Origin: JBAYJY01 sp041664945
GTDB lineage: Bacteria; UBP15; UBA6099
Assembly: GCA_041664945.1 (NCBI GenBank)
Contig: JBAYJY010000211.1
Coordinates: 1-7,472, forward strand
Direction: 5' to 3'
Length of the DNA stretch: 7,472 nt
The notes below the pieces were generated by a model. The model saw only the letters and a list, made by a program, of their open reading frames with translations, was not told where the DNA came from and searched no databases. The translations under genes and the position numbers were made by a program. Shown here piece by piece: positions 1 through 5,511 of this stretch; position 1 is the first letter of the stretch; the number at the start of each line of letters is the position of its first letter.

Positions 1-1042
1 CTCCGAAGCCTTCCCTGCGCGTCTTGCAGAACATGCTGATAATGTCGTTTGTCTTGACCCGCATCCCGTACTGCACGCCGTCGTAGCGCGCGAGGTTCGA
101 GCTCGCCTCGGCCGGAGCTATAAGATAGTATGCTGTCAGAGCGTACTTCGAGGAGGGCAGCTCGACATTGACAATTTCCGCGCCGAGTTCCCTGAATTTT
201 TCAATCGCTTTCAAAACGCTCGCGCGCACCGGTTCCTCTATGCCTTCGCCGAGCAGTTCCTTGACGACGCCGATCTTCATGCCCTTTACTTCGCCTGTGA
301 GGCAGCGTGTGTAATCCGGCGTCTCGCAGTTGACAGATGTCGAATCGGCTGGATCGTAACCGGCGAGCGTGTTTAAGAAAAGAGCGGAGTCTCGTACGTC
401 CTTTGTGAACGGGCCGATCTGGTCGAGAGAGGAGGCGAAAGCGACAAGGCCGAATCTCGAAACGCGTCCGTAGGTAGGTTTCAAGCCGACAACGCCGCAG
501 AGAGACGCTGGCTGCCTTATCGAACCGCCGGTGTCCGAACCGGTTGAAAGAATGCATTCTCCGGCCGCCACGGCCGCCGCCGAGCCGCCGCTCGAACCGC
601 CTGGCACTCGTTCCAAATCCCACGGATTGCGAGTCGGGAAAAATGCCGAGTGCTCGCATGACGAGCCCATGGCGAACTCGTCCATGTTCGTCTTGCCGAT
701 AATCACCGCGCCGGCTTCTTTTATCTTTTTAACAATCGTTGCGTCATAAGGCGGCTTGTAGGGAATCAGTATTTTCGAGCCGCACGAAGTCTGCACTCCT
801 TCAGTGCACATATTATCCTTGATCGCCACCGGAATGCCGTATAGAGGCAGAGAGCGGTCGGCGTCCTTCAACTCGCGCGCTCGATCGATCGCCTGCTCTT
901 CAAGCAGGGTTATATAAGCTTTCAATTTTTCTTCCTGTTTGTGAATGCGCCCGAAAACGGATTTAACCGCGTCCTCGGGGTCAATTTCGCCCGCCCTCAA
1001 AAGGCCGAGAAGTTCGTGCGCTGTTTTTTCGTAAAGTTCCAC
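1..1042 (-). CDS. gatA: Asp-tRNA(Asn)/Glu-tRNA(Gln) amidotransferase subunit A, C-terminus cut by window edge
   Basis: This is the catalytic amidase subunit of the cytoplasmic GatCAB complex. It releases ammonia from glutamine (or asparagine), which is used to convert Glu-tRNA(Gln) and/or Asp-tRNA(Asn) to the amidated form. I translated 347 codons with no stop; the family is usually about 480-490 residues, so the last quarter or so lies off the left edge. The amidase-signature catalytic triad is complete: Lys75 in GIPVAIKDN, cis-Ser150 in PGGSSGGSAA and nucleophile Ser174 in GSDTGGSIRQP, with the spacing (75 and 24 residues) known for GatA. The start is GTG at 1042-1040, giving MELYEKTAHELL; a Shine-Dalgarno-like AGGGTG lies just upstream and no in-frame ATG fits better. 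gatC lies 83 bp upstream on the same strand, so the two are probably co-transcribed. gatB is not in the window. Identity is very secure; the GTG start is likely. Confidence 0.96.
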   Translation of the reverse strand, partial: MELYEKTAHELLGLLRAGEIDPEDAVKSVFGRIHKQEEKLKAYITLLEEQAIDRARELKDADRSLPLYGIPVAIKDNMCTEGVQTSCGSKILIPYKPPYDATIVKKIKEAGAVIIGKTNMDEFAMGSSCEHSAFFPTRNPWDLERVPGGSSGGSAAAVAAGECILSTGSDTGGSIRQPASLCGVVGLKPTYGRVSRFGLVAFASSLDQIGPFTKDVRDSALFLNTLAGYDPADSTSVNCETPDYTRCLTGEVKGMKIGVVKELLGEGIEEPVRASVLKAIEKFRELGAEIVNVELPSSKYALTAYYLIAPAEASSNLARYDGVQYGMRVKTNDIISMFCKTRREGFG

Positions 1043-1050
1043 TTTTGCAC

Positions 1051-1066
1051 CCTGTTTCTGAACAGG
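1051..1066 (-). repeat. hairpin overlapping the gatA ribosome-binding site
   Basis: This is a perfect inverted repeat, CCTGTT-TCTG-AACAGG, with 6-bp arms and a 4-nt loop. Read on the minus strand, its 3' arm ends in AACAGG and runs straight into the GGTG of the AGGGTG element that serves gatA. A folded stem would therefore partly sequester the gatA Shine-Dalgarno. A regulatory role is inference; the repeat itself is seen directly. Confidence 0.5.
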
Positions 1067-1096
1067 ACGCCTCATCCGGCGGCCTGATTAACAATG

Positions 1097-1114
1097 TGTC
1101 GCCGTTAGGCGACA
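1097..1114 (-). repeat. gatC-gatA intercistronic stem-loop
   Basis: This is a perfect inverted repeat, TGTCGCC-GTTA-GGCGACA, with 7-bp GC-rich arms and a 4-nt loop, 12 bp after the gatC stop codon. On the minus strand it is followed by CATTGTTAATC rather than a run of T, so it does not look like a full intrinsic terminator. It may be an mRNA-stabilising or attenuating stem between the two cistrons. Function is not proven by the sequence. Confidence 0.5.
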
Positions 1115-1125
1115 GTCTTAATCCT

Positions 1126-1428
1126 TCAGTGTCCCTCTCCGTCATCTATCACTCTCGGAACGCGGAAGAAGTTGCCGAGCGGCTCCGGCGCATTCGCGAG
1201 GACTTTTTCTATCGGATATGATTCTTTCGCGACATCTTCTCTGAAAACATTCTTCATAGGCACGACGTGCGACGTAGGCGGCACATCCTCCATATCCAGT
1301 TCATTCAGCATCGACGCGTATTCGAGAATCTGGCTGAGCTGGCCTGTGAACTTCCCCAGTTCGTCATCCGACATTTCGAGTCTGCTTAGAAACGCCACCT
1401 GCTTGACTTCATCTCTACTGATCGCCAT
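1126..1428 (-). CDS. gatC: Asp-tRNA(Asn)/Glu-tRNA(Gln) amidotransferase subunit C
   Basis: This is the small 100-residue subunit of GatCAB. In known structures GatC wraps around the GatA-GatB interface and stabilises the complex; it has no active site of its own. Family features are all visible: the N-terminal VKQVAFLSRLEMSDDEL segment, the central QLSQILEYASMLNELD helix, the VPPTSHVVPM turn, NVFREDVAKES, and the terminal NAPEPLGNFFRVPRVID. I chose the ATG at 1428-1426 (MAISRDEVKQ) because a strong GGGGAG Shine-Dalgarno lies 5 nt upstream and the family starts here. The frame stays open for 15 more codons upstream (from 1473), but that extension would include the Shine-Dalgarno and is not expected. 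It is the first gene of the gatC-gatA unit, preceded by the murC terminator and a candidate promoter. Length is typical for the family. Confidence 0.95.
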   Translation of the reverse strand: MAISRDEVKQVAFLSRLEMSDDELGKFTGQLSQILEYASMLNELDMEDVPPTSHVVPMKNVFREDVAKESYPIEKVLANAPEPLGNFFRVPRVIDDGEGH

Positions 1429-1496
1429 TTTTTCTCCCCGCGCTTCTCTTTTTCGGTTCACACAAAGAGACAATCTCCCGATATGAACTTCTATTT

Positions 1497-1505
1497 AGTA
1501 TAGCA
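1497..1505 (-). promoter_or_regulatory. candidate extended -10 promoter for gatC-gatA
   Basis: On the minus strand the bases read TGC-TATACT, an extended -10 element (TGn plus 5 of 6 matches to TATAAT). No good -35 is visible at 16-18 bp; CTTTAT is the best hexamer at 17 bp, which is tolerable for an extended -10. Transcription would start near 1490 and give a leader of about 60 nt before gatC. The element lies between the murC terminator and gatC, as expected for an independent unit. It is inferred from pattern only. Confidence 0.5.
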
Positions 1506-1533
1506 AGTTTAATTTCGCGATAAAGCCGGAAAT

Positions 1534-1557
1534 AAAAAAACCCGCCAAAGGCGGGTT
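1534..1557 (-). terminator. intrinsic terminator downstream of murC
   Basis: The minus strand shows AACCCGCC-TTT-GGCGGGTT, a perfect 8-bp stem with a 3-nt loop, followed directly by an uninterrupted run of T (poly-A at 1534-1540 on the plus strand). It lies 38 bp past the murC stop and has all the marks of a rho-independent terminator. It separates murC from gatC-gatA. On the plus strand there is no T run after the stem, so termination is directional. Confidence 0.93.
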
Positions 1558-1594
1558 ATAGGGGATGTCAGGATAACCAGTTAAGGCTCCTGAT

Positions 1595-2974
1595 TCATGC
1601 GGAAATTGGTTGCTGCAATTTATCCGAAAGTTCGTAGGCGACCTTCCATACATCACCCGCCCCGAGCGTGATTACAAAATCATCGCTGTTCGCGAATTCC
1701 ATTAAGTACTGCGGAACATCCTGAATGTTCGGGATGTAAATCACGCCTTCATGTCCGTACTTCTGAAGAGTCGAGGCGATCATCTTGCCGTTTATTTCAG
1801 CAATCGGTTTTTCGCCGGCCGCATAAACGTCAGTGACGATAACATAATCAGAATTAAAGAAGCTCTTTCCGTAAAGATCGAAGAAATATTGCGTTCGTGA
1901 GTATCGGTGCGGCTGGAACACGGAGATGATGCGTCCCTGCCGGTGAATCTTGCGCGCCGCGCTGAGCGTCGCCATGATCTCCGTAGGATGGTGCGCATAG
2001 TCATCAACAACCACCATGCCGCCGTGGTTGGAGATTATCTGGAAGCGCCTCTTCGCGCCTGTGAACTCAAGCAGCGTGTCCTGAATAACATCGAGGCTGA
2101 TGCCGAGTTCCAACCCGAGAGCGATCGCCGCGAGCGCGTTGTAGATATTGTGCGTGCCCGGCACGTTCAGCCGGAAGTTTCCTATCTCGAGGCCGCGGTT
2201 GATAACGAGAAACTTCGAGCCCATTCCGGAGTATTCGATCTGAATCGCCTTGAGGTAGGCGCCGTTGTTCAGTCCGTATGTGAGTTTCTTTCCGTGATAA
2301 AGCTCGGAAACGCGTTTCACGTTCTGGTCGTCGGTGCACATGATCGCAAGTCCGTCTTCGGGAAGCTTGCTGAGGAATTTGGCAAAAGTATTTTTTATCT
2401 GAGTGATGTCTGAATAATAATCCATGTGGTCGGCTTCGATGTTGGTGACGATGGCGATCTTCGGGGAGAGTCTGACGAGCGAGCCGTCGCTTTCGTCCGC
2501 TTCGGCGACAACATATTCGCCTTTGCCGTACTTCGCGTTGCTCTTGAACTGATCGAGCACGCCGCCGATGATGACCGTCGGGTCCAGCCCGGCGCGTTCG
2601 AGCAACAGCGCTATCATGGAAGTAGTCGTGGTCTTTCCGTGCGTGCCGGAGACCGCGATGCCCTTGCCGGCCTTCATCAGCAGGGCCAGCATTTCCGAGC
2701 GGTGCAGAATCGGAATTCCGCGCCGTATCGCCGCTTTGACTTCCGGATTGTTTATTGATATCGCCGAAGAAACAATTGTGACATCCGACCCGTTGAGATT
2801 CTGGGCGGCATGTCCGATCTTGATTTTTGCTCCGAGGTCTTCAAGCCGTTTTACCTGATTCGATTTCGCGACGTCGGAACCCGACACCGCATAGCCTTTT
2901 TCGAGAAGAATCTGCGCGAGCCCGCTCATTCCGATTCCGCCGATTCCTACGAAGTGATAGTTGTTGTATTCCAT
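1595..2974 (-). CDS. murC: UDP-N-acetylmuramate--L-alanine ligase
   Basis: This cytoplasmic ATP-dependent ligase adds L-alanine to UDP-N-acetylmuramic acid, the first peptide step of murein precursor synthesis. The protein has 459 residues, typical of the family, and is complete. The N-terminal Rossmann domain has the UDP-binding loop HFVGIGGIGMSGLA (7-20). The central Mur ligase domain has the P-loop GTHGKTT (110-116), the acidic AEADESDGS stretch (157-165), NIEADHMDYY (178-187) and GTHNIYNALAA (273-283). The C-terminal domain has DDYAHHPTE (324-332), FQPHRYSRT (353-361), DVYAAGE (382-388) and LGAGD (437-441). The DDYAHHPTE motif separates MurC from MurD/E/F. The ATG start has GAGG 8 nt upstream. 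The gene stands alone: a strong terminator follows it and an AT-rich spacer precedes it. murG, murB, ddl or ftsQ, often adjacent, are not visible here. No key residue is missing. Confidence 0.98.
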   Translation of the reverse strand: MEYNNYHFVGIGGIGMSGLAQILLEKGYAVSGSDVAKSNQVKRLEDLGAKIKIGHAAQNLNGSDVTIVSSAISINNPEVKAAIRRGIPILHRSEMLALLMKAGKGIAVSGTHGKTTTTSMIALLLERAGLDPTVIIGGVLDQFKSNAKYGKGEYVVAEADESDGSLVRLSPKIAIVTNIEADHMDYYSDITQIKNTFAKFLSKLPEDGLAIMCTDDQNVKRVSELYHGKKLTYGLNNGAYLKAIQIEYSGMGSKFLVINRGLEIGNFRLNVPGTHNIYNALAAIALGLELGISLDVIQDTLLEFTGAKRRFQIISNHGGMVVVDDYAHHPTEIMATLSAARKIHRQGRIISVFQPHRYSRTQYFFDLYGKSFFNSDYVIVTDVYAAGEKPIAEINGKMIASTLQKYGHEGVIYIPNIQDVPQYLMEFANSDDFVITLGAGDVWKVAYELSDKLQQPISA

Positions 2975-3010
2975 TTATTCGCCTCGCTGCATAATTAACA
3001 ACACGTTCCT

Positions 3011-3040
3011 TTTATATGCAAGTATTATGCCAACCGCCAA
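3011..3040 (-). promoter_or_regulatory. candidate sigma70-type promoter for murC
   Basis: Minus-strand TTGGCG (3040-3035) and TATAAA (3016-3011) are separated by 18 bp. Each hexamer matches the consensus at four or five positions. The start site would be near 3004, giving a leader of about 30 nt that contains the GAGG ribosome-binding site of murC. An overlapping CATAAT (3029-3024) is an alternative -10. The region is AT-rich, so chance matches are likely and confidence is limited. Confidence 0.4.
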
Positions 3041-3291
3041 GAAACCCTTGTAATTCCTGTAGCATAGCTCTTGATCGCAAAATAACCTTTTATTGACAAG
3101 CATATTTAATGCAATATTTATTATTACCATCAAAATTCGTACAAATTCGTTCGATTTTAACGCTTTTTCAGCCATTATCAAACATGCTCGCCTCGCACAC
3201 GCTACATATTGTGCCCATTCGCTTTTTACGAACAACATAAAGTATGCCCCCAAAAGCGTTCGATAATATCAAAATATTCGGAAGATATTAA

Positions 3292-3354
3292 TTGTGTTCA
3301 GAATAACATTTTTGTTGTGTCAAAATAGACACAATAGTTGATAATTTGACACAA
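3292..3354. promoter_or_regulatory. operator-like cluster of TTGTGTC/GACACAA half-sites
   Basis: The core is a perfect palindrome, TTGTGTC-N6-GACACAA, at 3315-3334 with 7-bp arms. A further identical GACACAA lies at 3348-3354, exactly 20 bp from the start of the palindrome's right arm, close to two helical turns. A variant TTGTGTT lies at 3292-3298, 23 bp left of the palindrome's left arm. Such spaced half-sites are typical of binding sites for a dimeric regulator. The TGTGTC half-site is not the CRP (TGTGA) or FNR (TTGAT) box, and I cannot name the protein. It lies over 300 bp upstream of murC and about 90 bp downstream of the phosphohydrolase stop, so its target is unclear. Confidence 0.45.
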
Positions 3355-3446
3355 AATTCACAAACAATCTAATTGCTTGAATAATATATCTAAATATTCT
3401 GTCCGGTTCGATTTATCGATATCGAAGATTGTTATATCTGTATCTG

Positions 3447-4808
3447 TCAGCCAATATCCTGAAATATGCTTTGCCCGTCTAAATCAAGTCCGTCGGTGGA
3501 TAATCCGAACAAAGACAGAATCGAAGGCATGACATCGAGAATGTGCGGATTATCCGCGCCAATCTTTGCGCCGCGAATATACAGCGCGGCGTCCCAATCC
3601 GTGTGCATCCCAAGCAGAGCCCCCTTCATGAACATAGACGGAGCCATTAGATTGCCTTTGAGATCATAACCATCATGCGGCAACGCGATCAGGTCAGCCG
3701 CCTCGCCGAAGAACGAGCCGCTGTAGATTTCTTCTTTTTTATAGACGCTCCTGATTATCGGCGATCCGTCCTCGGGATCCGCGAGCGACATAAGAAAATC
3801 AGCAAGGTCGGCGCGAACTCCCTCGTATTCAGCGCCCGGCGCCACTGTTCCGGTCTTCTCGCGCCCCTTCAGATTCACAAAGAACCTTCCGGGAATCATG
3901 CTATACGCTCGGCTGTCGGGCGAAATATCCTTCGGCGCTTTTGGTTCGTCGCCGGCGAGCTTCAAAAAACCTGCGTCCGCCAGCGCGTTGTTCACATACA
4001 CTTCCTTTTTGAGCCCGCAAAAACCGTGGTCGGAAAGAACGACAAGATGCGTTTCGCCATCCAACCGGTCCGCCACTGCCCCTATGAACTCCGAGACTCT
4101 TTCAAAGAAATCGAGAATCCTGGGCGTGTATCTCGCGTCGGCTGTTTCGAGATATTCCCAAAAGAAATGGCCGATGCGGTCCGTCTCCATAATGTGGCTG
4201 ATGAAAAAATCCCACGGCTCGTTTTTCAACAGATAGAGAGTTGTTTTCAACCTCATTTCGAGCGCGTGGAACAAGTCTTCAAGGAATGCGTCGAGGTTTT
4301 GGCGAGCCTTCCACGGATCGACGTCGATAACATAACCGAGTTCCTTGAGTTTAGTCGCGAATTCGGGTGGATAAGTCGCTTTGTTGATATCGGTCGCAAG
4401 GAAACATGAAATGAGCTTTCCGTTGACAGGCGTCGGCGGATACGAACAAGGCACGTTCATCTGAACGATGTGTTTCCCGCTGTCGCCGAGAATTTCGCTT
4501 ATGGTTCTGGCCCGTAAGTCGAGCCGGGTCGTAATTTTCAACTCCATAGTCGCCGGGTCACGGTCGACAAACCCGAAAATGCCGTGCTTTCCGGGATTTT
4601 TGCCGGTCTGGAAACTCGCCCACGCGACAGACGAAATCGGCGGCAAAACCGTCTTCATCTGCTTCATGTCGCCCTGCGCCACGATAGAGCGAAAGGCGTT
4701 CATGCGACCCTGCTCGAACTGTTTTTTAAGAAATGTGAATGGAACCCCGTCGATTCCGATAACACACACGCGGGGCCCGCGCCTTTTTTTGCCTGCGCCG
4801 AATTTCAT
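3447..4808 (-). CDS. alkaline-phosphatase-superfamily phosphohydrolase / type I phosphodiesterase-like
   Basis: This complete 453-residue protein belongs to the nucleotide pyrophosphatase/phosphodiesterase branch of the alkaline phosphatase superfamily and resembles the 'predicted AlkP superfamily phosphohydrolase/phosphomutase' group. These are two-metal enzymes that cleave phosphate mono- or diesters. All expected ligands are present: Asp20 in VIGIDG; Ser59 (or Ser60) in PPISSVAWASFQTGKNPGKHG as the probable nucleophile, in the place of the NPP threonine; Asp210 and His214 in METDRIGHFFWEY; Asp260-His261 in VVLSDHGF; and His402 in GMHTDWDA. There is no signal peptide or membrane segment, so it is probably cytoplasmic; the start KFGAGKKRRG is basic. 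The ATG start puts Asp20 at the usual place, although the Shine-Dalgarno is weak. It lies 58 bp downstream of a response regulator with no terminator between them, so co-transcription is likely. The substrate cannot be read from the sequence. Confidence 0.88.
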   Translation of the reverse strand: MKFGAGKKRRGPRVCVIGIDGVPFTFLKKQFEQGRMNAFRSIVAQGDMKQMKTVLPPISSVAWASFQTGKNPGKHGIFGFVDRDPATMELKITTRLDLRARTISEILGDSGKHIVQMNVPCSYPPTPVNGKLISCFLATDINKATYPPEFATKLKELGYVIDVDPWKARQNLDAFLEDLFHALEMRLKTTLYLLKNEPWDFFISHIMETDRIGHFFWEYLETADARYTPRILDFFERVSEFIGAVADRLDGETHLVVLSDHGFCGLKKEVYVNNALADAGFLKLAGDEPKAPKDISPDSRAYSMIPGRFFVNLKGREKTGTVAPGAEYEGVRADLADFLMSLADPEDGSPIIRSVYKKEEIYSGSFFGEAADLIALPHDGYDLKGNLMAPSMFMKGALLGMHTDWDAALYIRGAKIGADNPHILDVMPSILSLFGLSTDGLDLDGQSIFQDIG

Positions 4809-4866
4809 TGCGTTCTAACCGGCCTTTATTAATAGATGGATGCTTTGCTTCGGAGGATACAAATAT

Positions 4867-5340
4867 TCAGAATTCCTTCTGAGCTTCCTGTCCCGCGGAT
4901 TCTTCAGTTCCGTCGGTTTCAACAGCGGCCTCGCTTTCAACCCGTTCCTGCATTTCCAACATTTCCTTATCGTGCGCGACCAGCACGGATTCAATTTTGC
5001 TGAGAAGCGCGTCCGCCTTGAACGGTTTAAGAATATAACCGGCCGCTCCTTCGCGGAACGCTTCGATCACTTTTTCCTTTTTCCCGACCGCCGTCAGCAT
5101 GATCACCGGAATATGTTTGGTCTCCGCGCTTTCCTTCAACAGAGTGAGCGTCGAAAATCCGTCGAAGCCGGGCATCATAATATCGAGAAGAACGAGGTCC
5201 ACTTTGTGCTCGTTGGCAAGTTCGATCGCTTCGTGCCCGTCGTTCGCCATAAGCAGATTGTATTTCGAGGATAACGTCTGGTGAACAGCCGCAAGCACAA
5301 CTTTATTGTCGTCAACCGCCAATATTGTTCTCTTAATCAT
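4867..5340 (-). CDS. stand-alone CheY-like response regulator with acidic C-terminal tail
   Basis: This is a 157-residue single-domain receiver protein of a two-component system. It would accept phosphate from a histidine kinase that is not visible here. The receiver fold covers residues 4-122: acidic pocket Asp10-Asp11 in ILAVDDN, phospho-acceptor Asp53 in LVLLDIMMPGFDG, switch Thr83 in IMLTAVG and Lys105 in GYILKPF. All catalytic residues are intact. There is no DNA-binding or enzymatic output domain. Instead residues 124-157 form a low-complexity tail with about 12 Glu/Asp in 34 residues, perhaps partly helical near EMLEMQERVE. The ATG at 5340-5338 is chosen because AGAGG lies 6 nt upstream and the domain starts at once. 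The frame stays open for 51 more codons upstream, but that stretch is AT-rich promoter DNA. Output must be through protein contact. The following phosphohydrolase gene is a possible partner by co-transcription only. Confidence 0.93.
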   Translation of the reverse strand: MIKRTILAVDDNKVVLAAVHQTLSSKYNLLMANDGHEAIELANEHKVDLVLLDIMMPGFDGFSTLTLLKESAETKHIPVIMLTAVGKKEKVIEAFREGAAGYILKPFKADALLSKIESVLVAHDKEMLEMQERVESEAAVETDGTEESAGQEAQKEF

Positions 5341-5379
5341 CGTAACCTCTGCAAAACAAACGTGACATATTAATAATGT

Positions 5380-5408
5380 ATTATAGGACTTTAAATATAA
5401 GATAGAAA
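5380..5408 (-). promoter_or_regulatory. candidate promoter for the response regulator gene
   Basis: The minus strand carries a perfect TATAAT at 5385-5380, with a weak TTTCTA at 17 bp upstream (5408-5403). The start site would be near 5373 and the leader about 33 nt, ending in the AGAGG ribosome-binding site. The surrounding DNA is very AT-rich, including a GAAAATAT direct repeat (5405-5412 and 5417-5424), which could act like an UP element or be simple composition. Confidence 0.55.
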
Positions 5409-5422
5409 ATATTTTTGAAAAT

Positions 5423-5438
5423 ATACCGTTGGCGGTAT
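5423..5438. repeat. palindrome in the divergent promoter region
   Basis: This is a perfect inverted repeat, ATACCG-TTGG-CGGTAT, with 6-bp arms. It lies between the two divergent promoters, 10 bp upstream of the -35 of the rightward gene and about 15 bp upstream of the -35 of the leftward one. On the plus strand TTTT follows at once, so a small terminator-like hairpin is the alternative to a regulator-binding site. An operator role is inference. Confidence 0.4.
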
Positions 5439-5448
5439 TTTGCTCCTG

Positions 5449-5477
5449 TTGACTGTCATTCACAGCAAGGTTATTAT
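5449..5477 (+). promoter_or_regulatory. near-consensus sigma70-type promoter for the secreted protein gene
   Basis: TTGACT (5449-5454) and TATTAT (5472-5477) are separated by exactly 17 bp, and each matches the consensus in five of six bases. Transcription would begin near 5484 and give a leader of about 28 nt carrying AGAGGAGA (5498-5505) about 6 nt before the ATG. This is the best promoter in the window. Confidence 0.72.
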
Positions 5478-5511
5478 GAGTCGAATGTCGCATGCTCAGA
5501 GGAGATCGTCT

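Larger units (their letters stand above)
2975..3446. other. AT-rich intergenic region, no convincing gene
   Basis: This 472-bp stretch between murC and the phosphohydrolase gene is clearly richer in A and T than the flanking genes. The minus frame is open for 92 codons from a TTG at 3253 to a TAA that directly abuts the murC ATG. That frame has no Shine-Dalgarno, no recognisable motif and a candidate murC promoter inside it, so I read it as untranslated. The region holds the murC promoter candidate, the TTGTGTC/GACACAA cluster (3292-3354), a TAATATC/GATATTA inverted repeat (3264-3270 and 3284-3290) and a long-range AACAATCT/AGATTGTT pair (3363-3370 and 3426-3433). No clear terminator for the upstream phosphohydrolase gene is visible. 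Confidence 0.6.

Noticed and set aside
201..659. Open frame of 152 codons on the minus strand inside gatA
   Set aside because: It is an arginine-rich shadow of gatA in another frame; the overlapping gatA frame has full amidase motifs.
1429..1473. Fifteen-codon N-terminal extension of gatC
   Set aside because: The extension would be read through the GGGGAG ribosome-binding site of the internal ATG, and the family begins at the internal methionine.
3093..3120. Plus-strand TTGACA-N16-TATTTA in the AT-rich spacer
   Set aside because: The hexamers are good, but no plus-strand gene follows and such matches are frequent in AT-rich DNA; an antisense transcript cannot be excluded.
3131..3150. Tandem near-repeat of about 10 bp (CAAAATTCGT, ACAAATTCGT)
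   Set aside because: There are only two imperfect copies, with no link to other structure in the spacer.
3295..3323. Minus-strand TTGACA within the GACACAA cluster as a murC promoter
   Set aside because: The hexamer at 17 bp is TGAACA, a poor -10, and it lies over 300 bp from murC.
3407..3426. TTCGAT/ATCGAA inverted repeat after the phosphohydrolase gene as a terminator
   Set aside because: The stem is short and AT-rich, and no run of T follows on the minus strand.
5341..5493. Fifty-one-codon N-terminal extension of the response regulator
   Set aside because: This DNA is AT-rich, contains a TATAAT promoter element, and the receiver fold and ribosome-binding site both point to the ATG at 5340.
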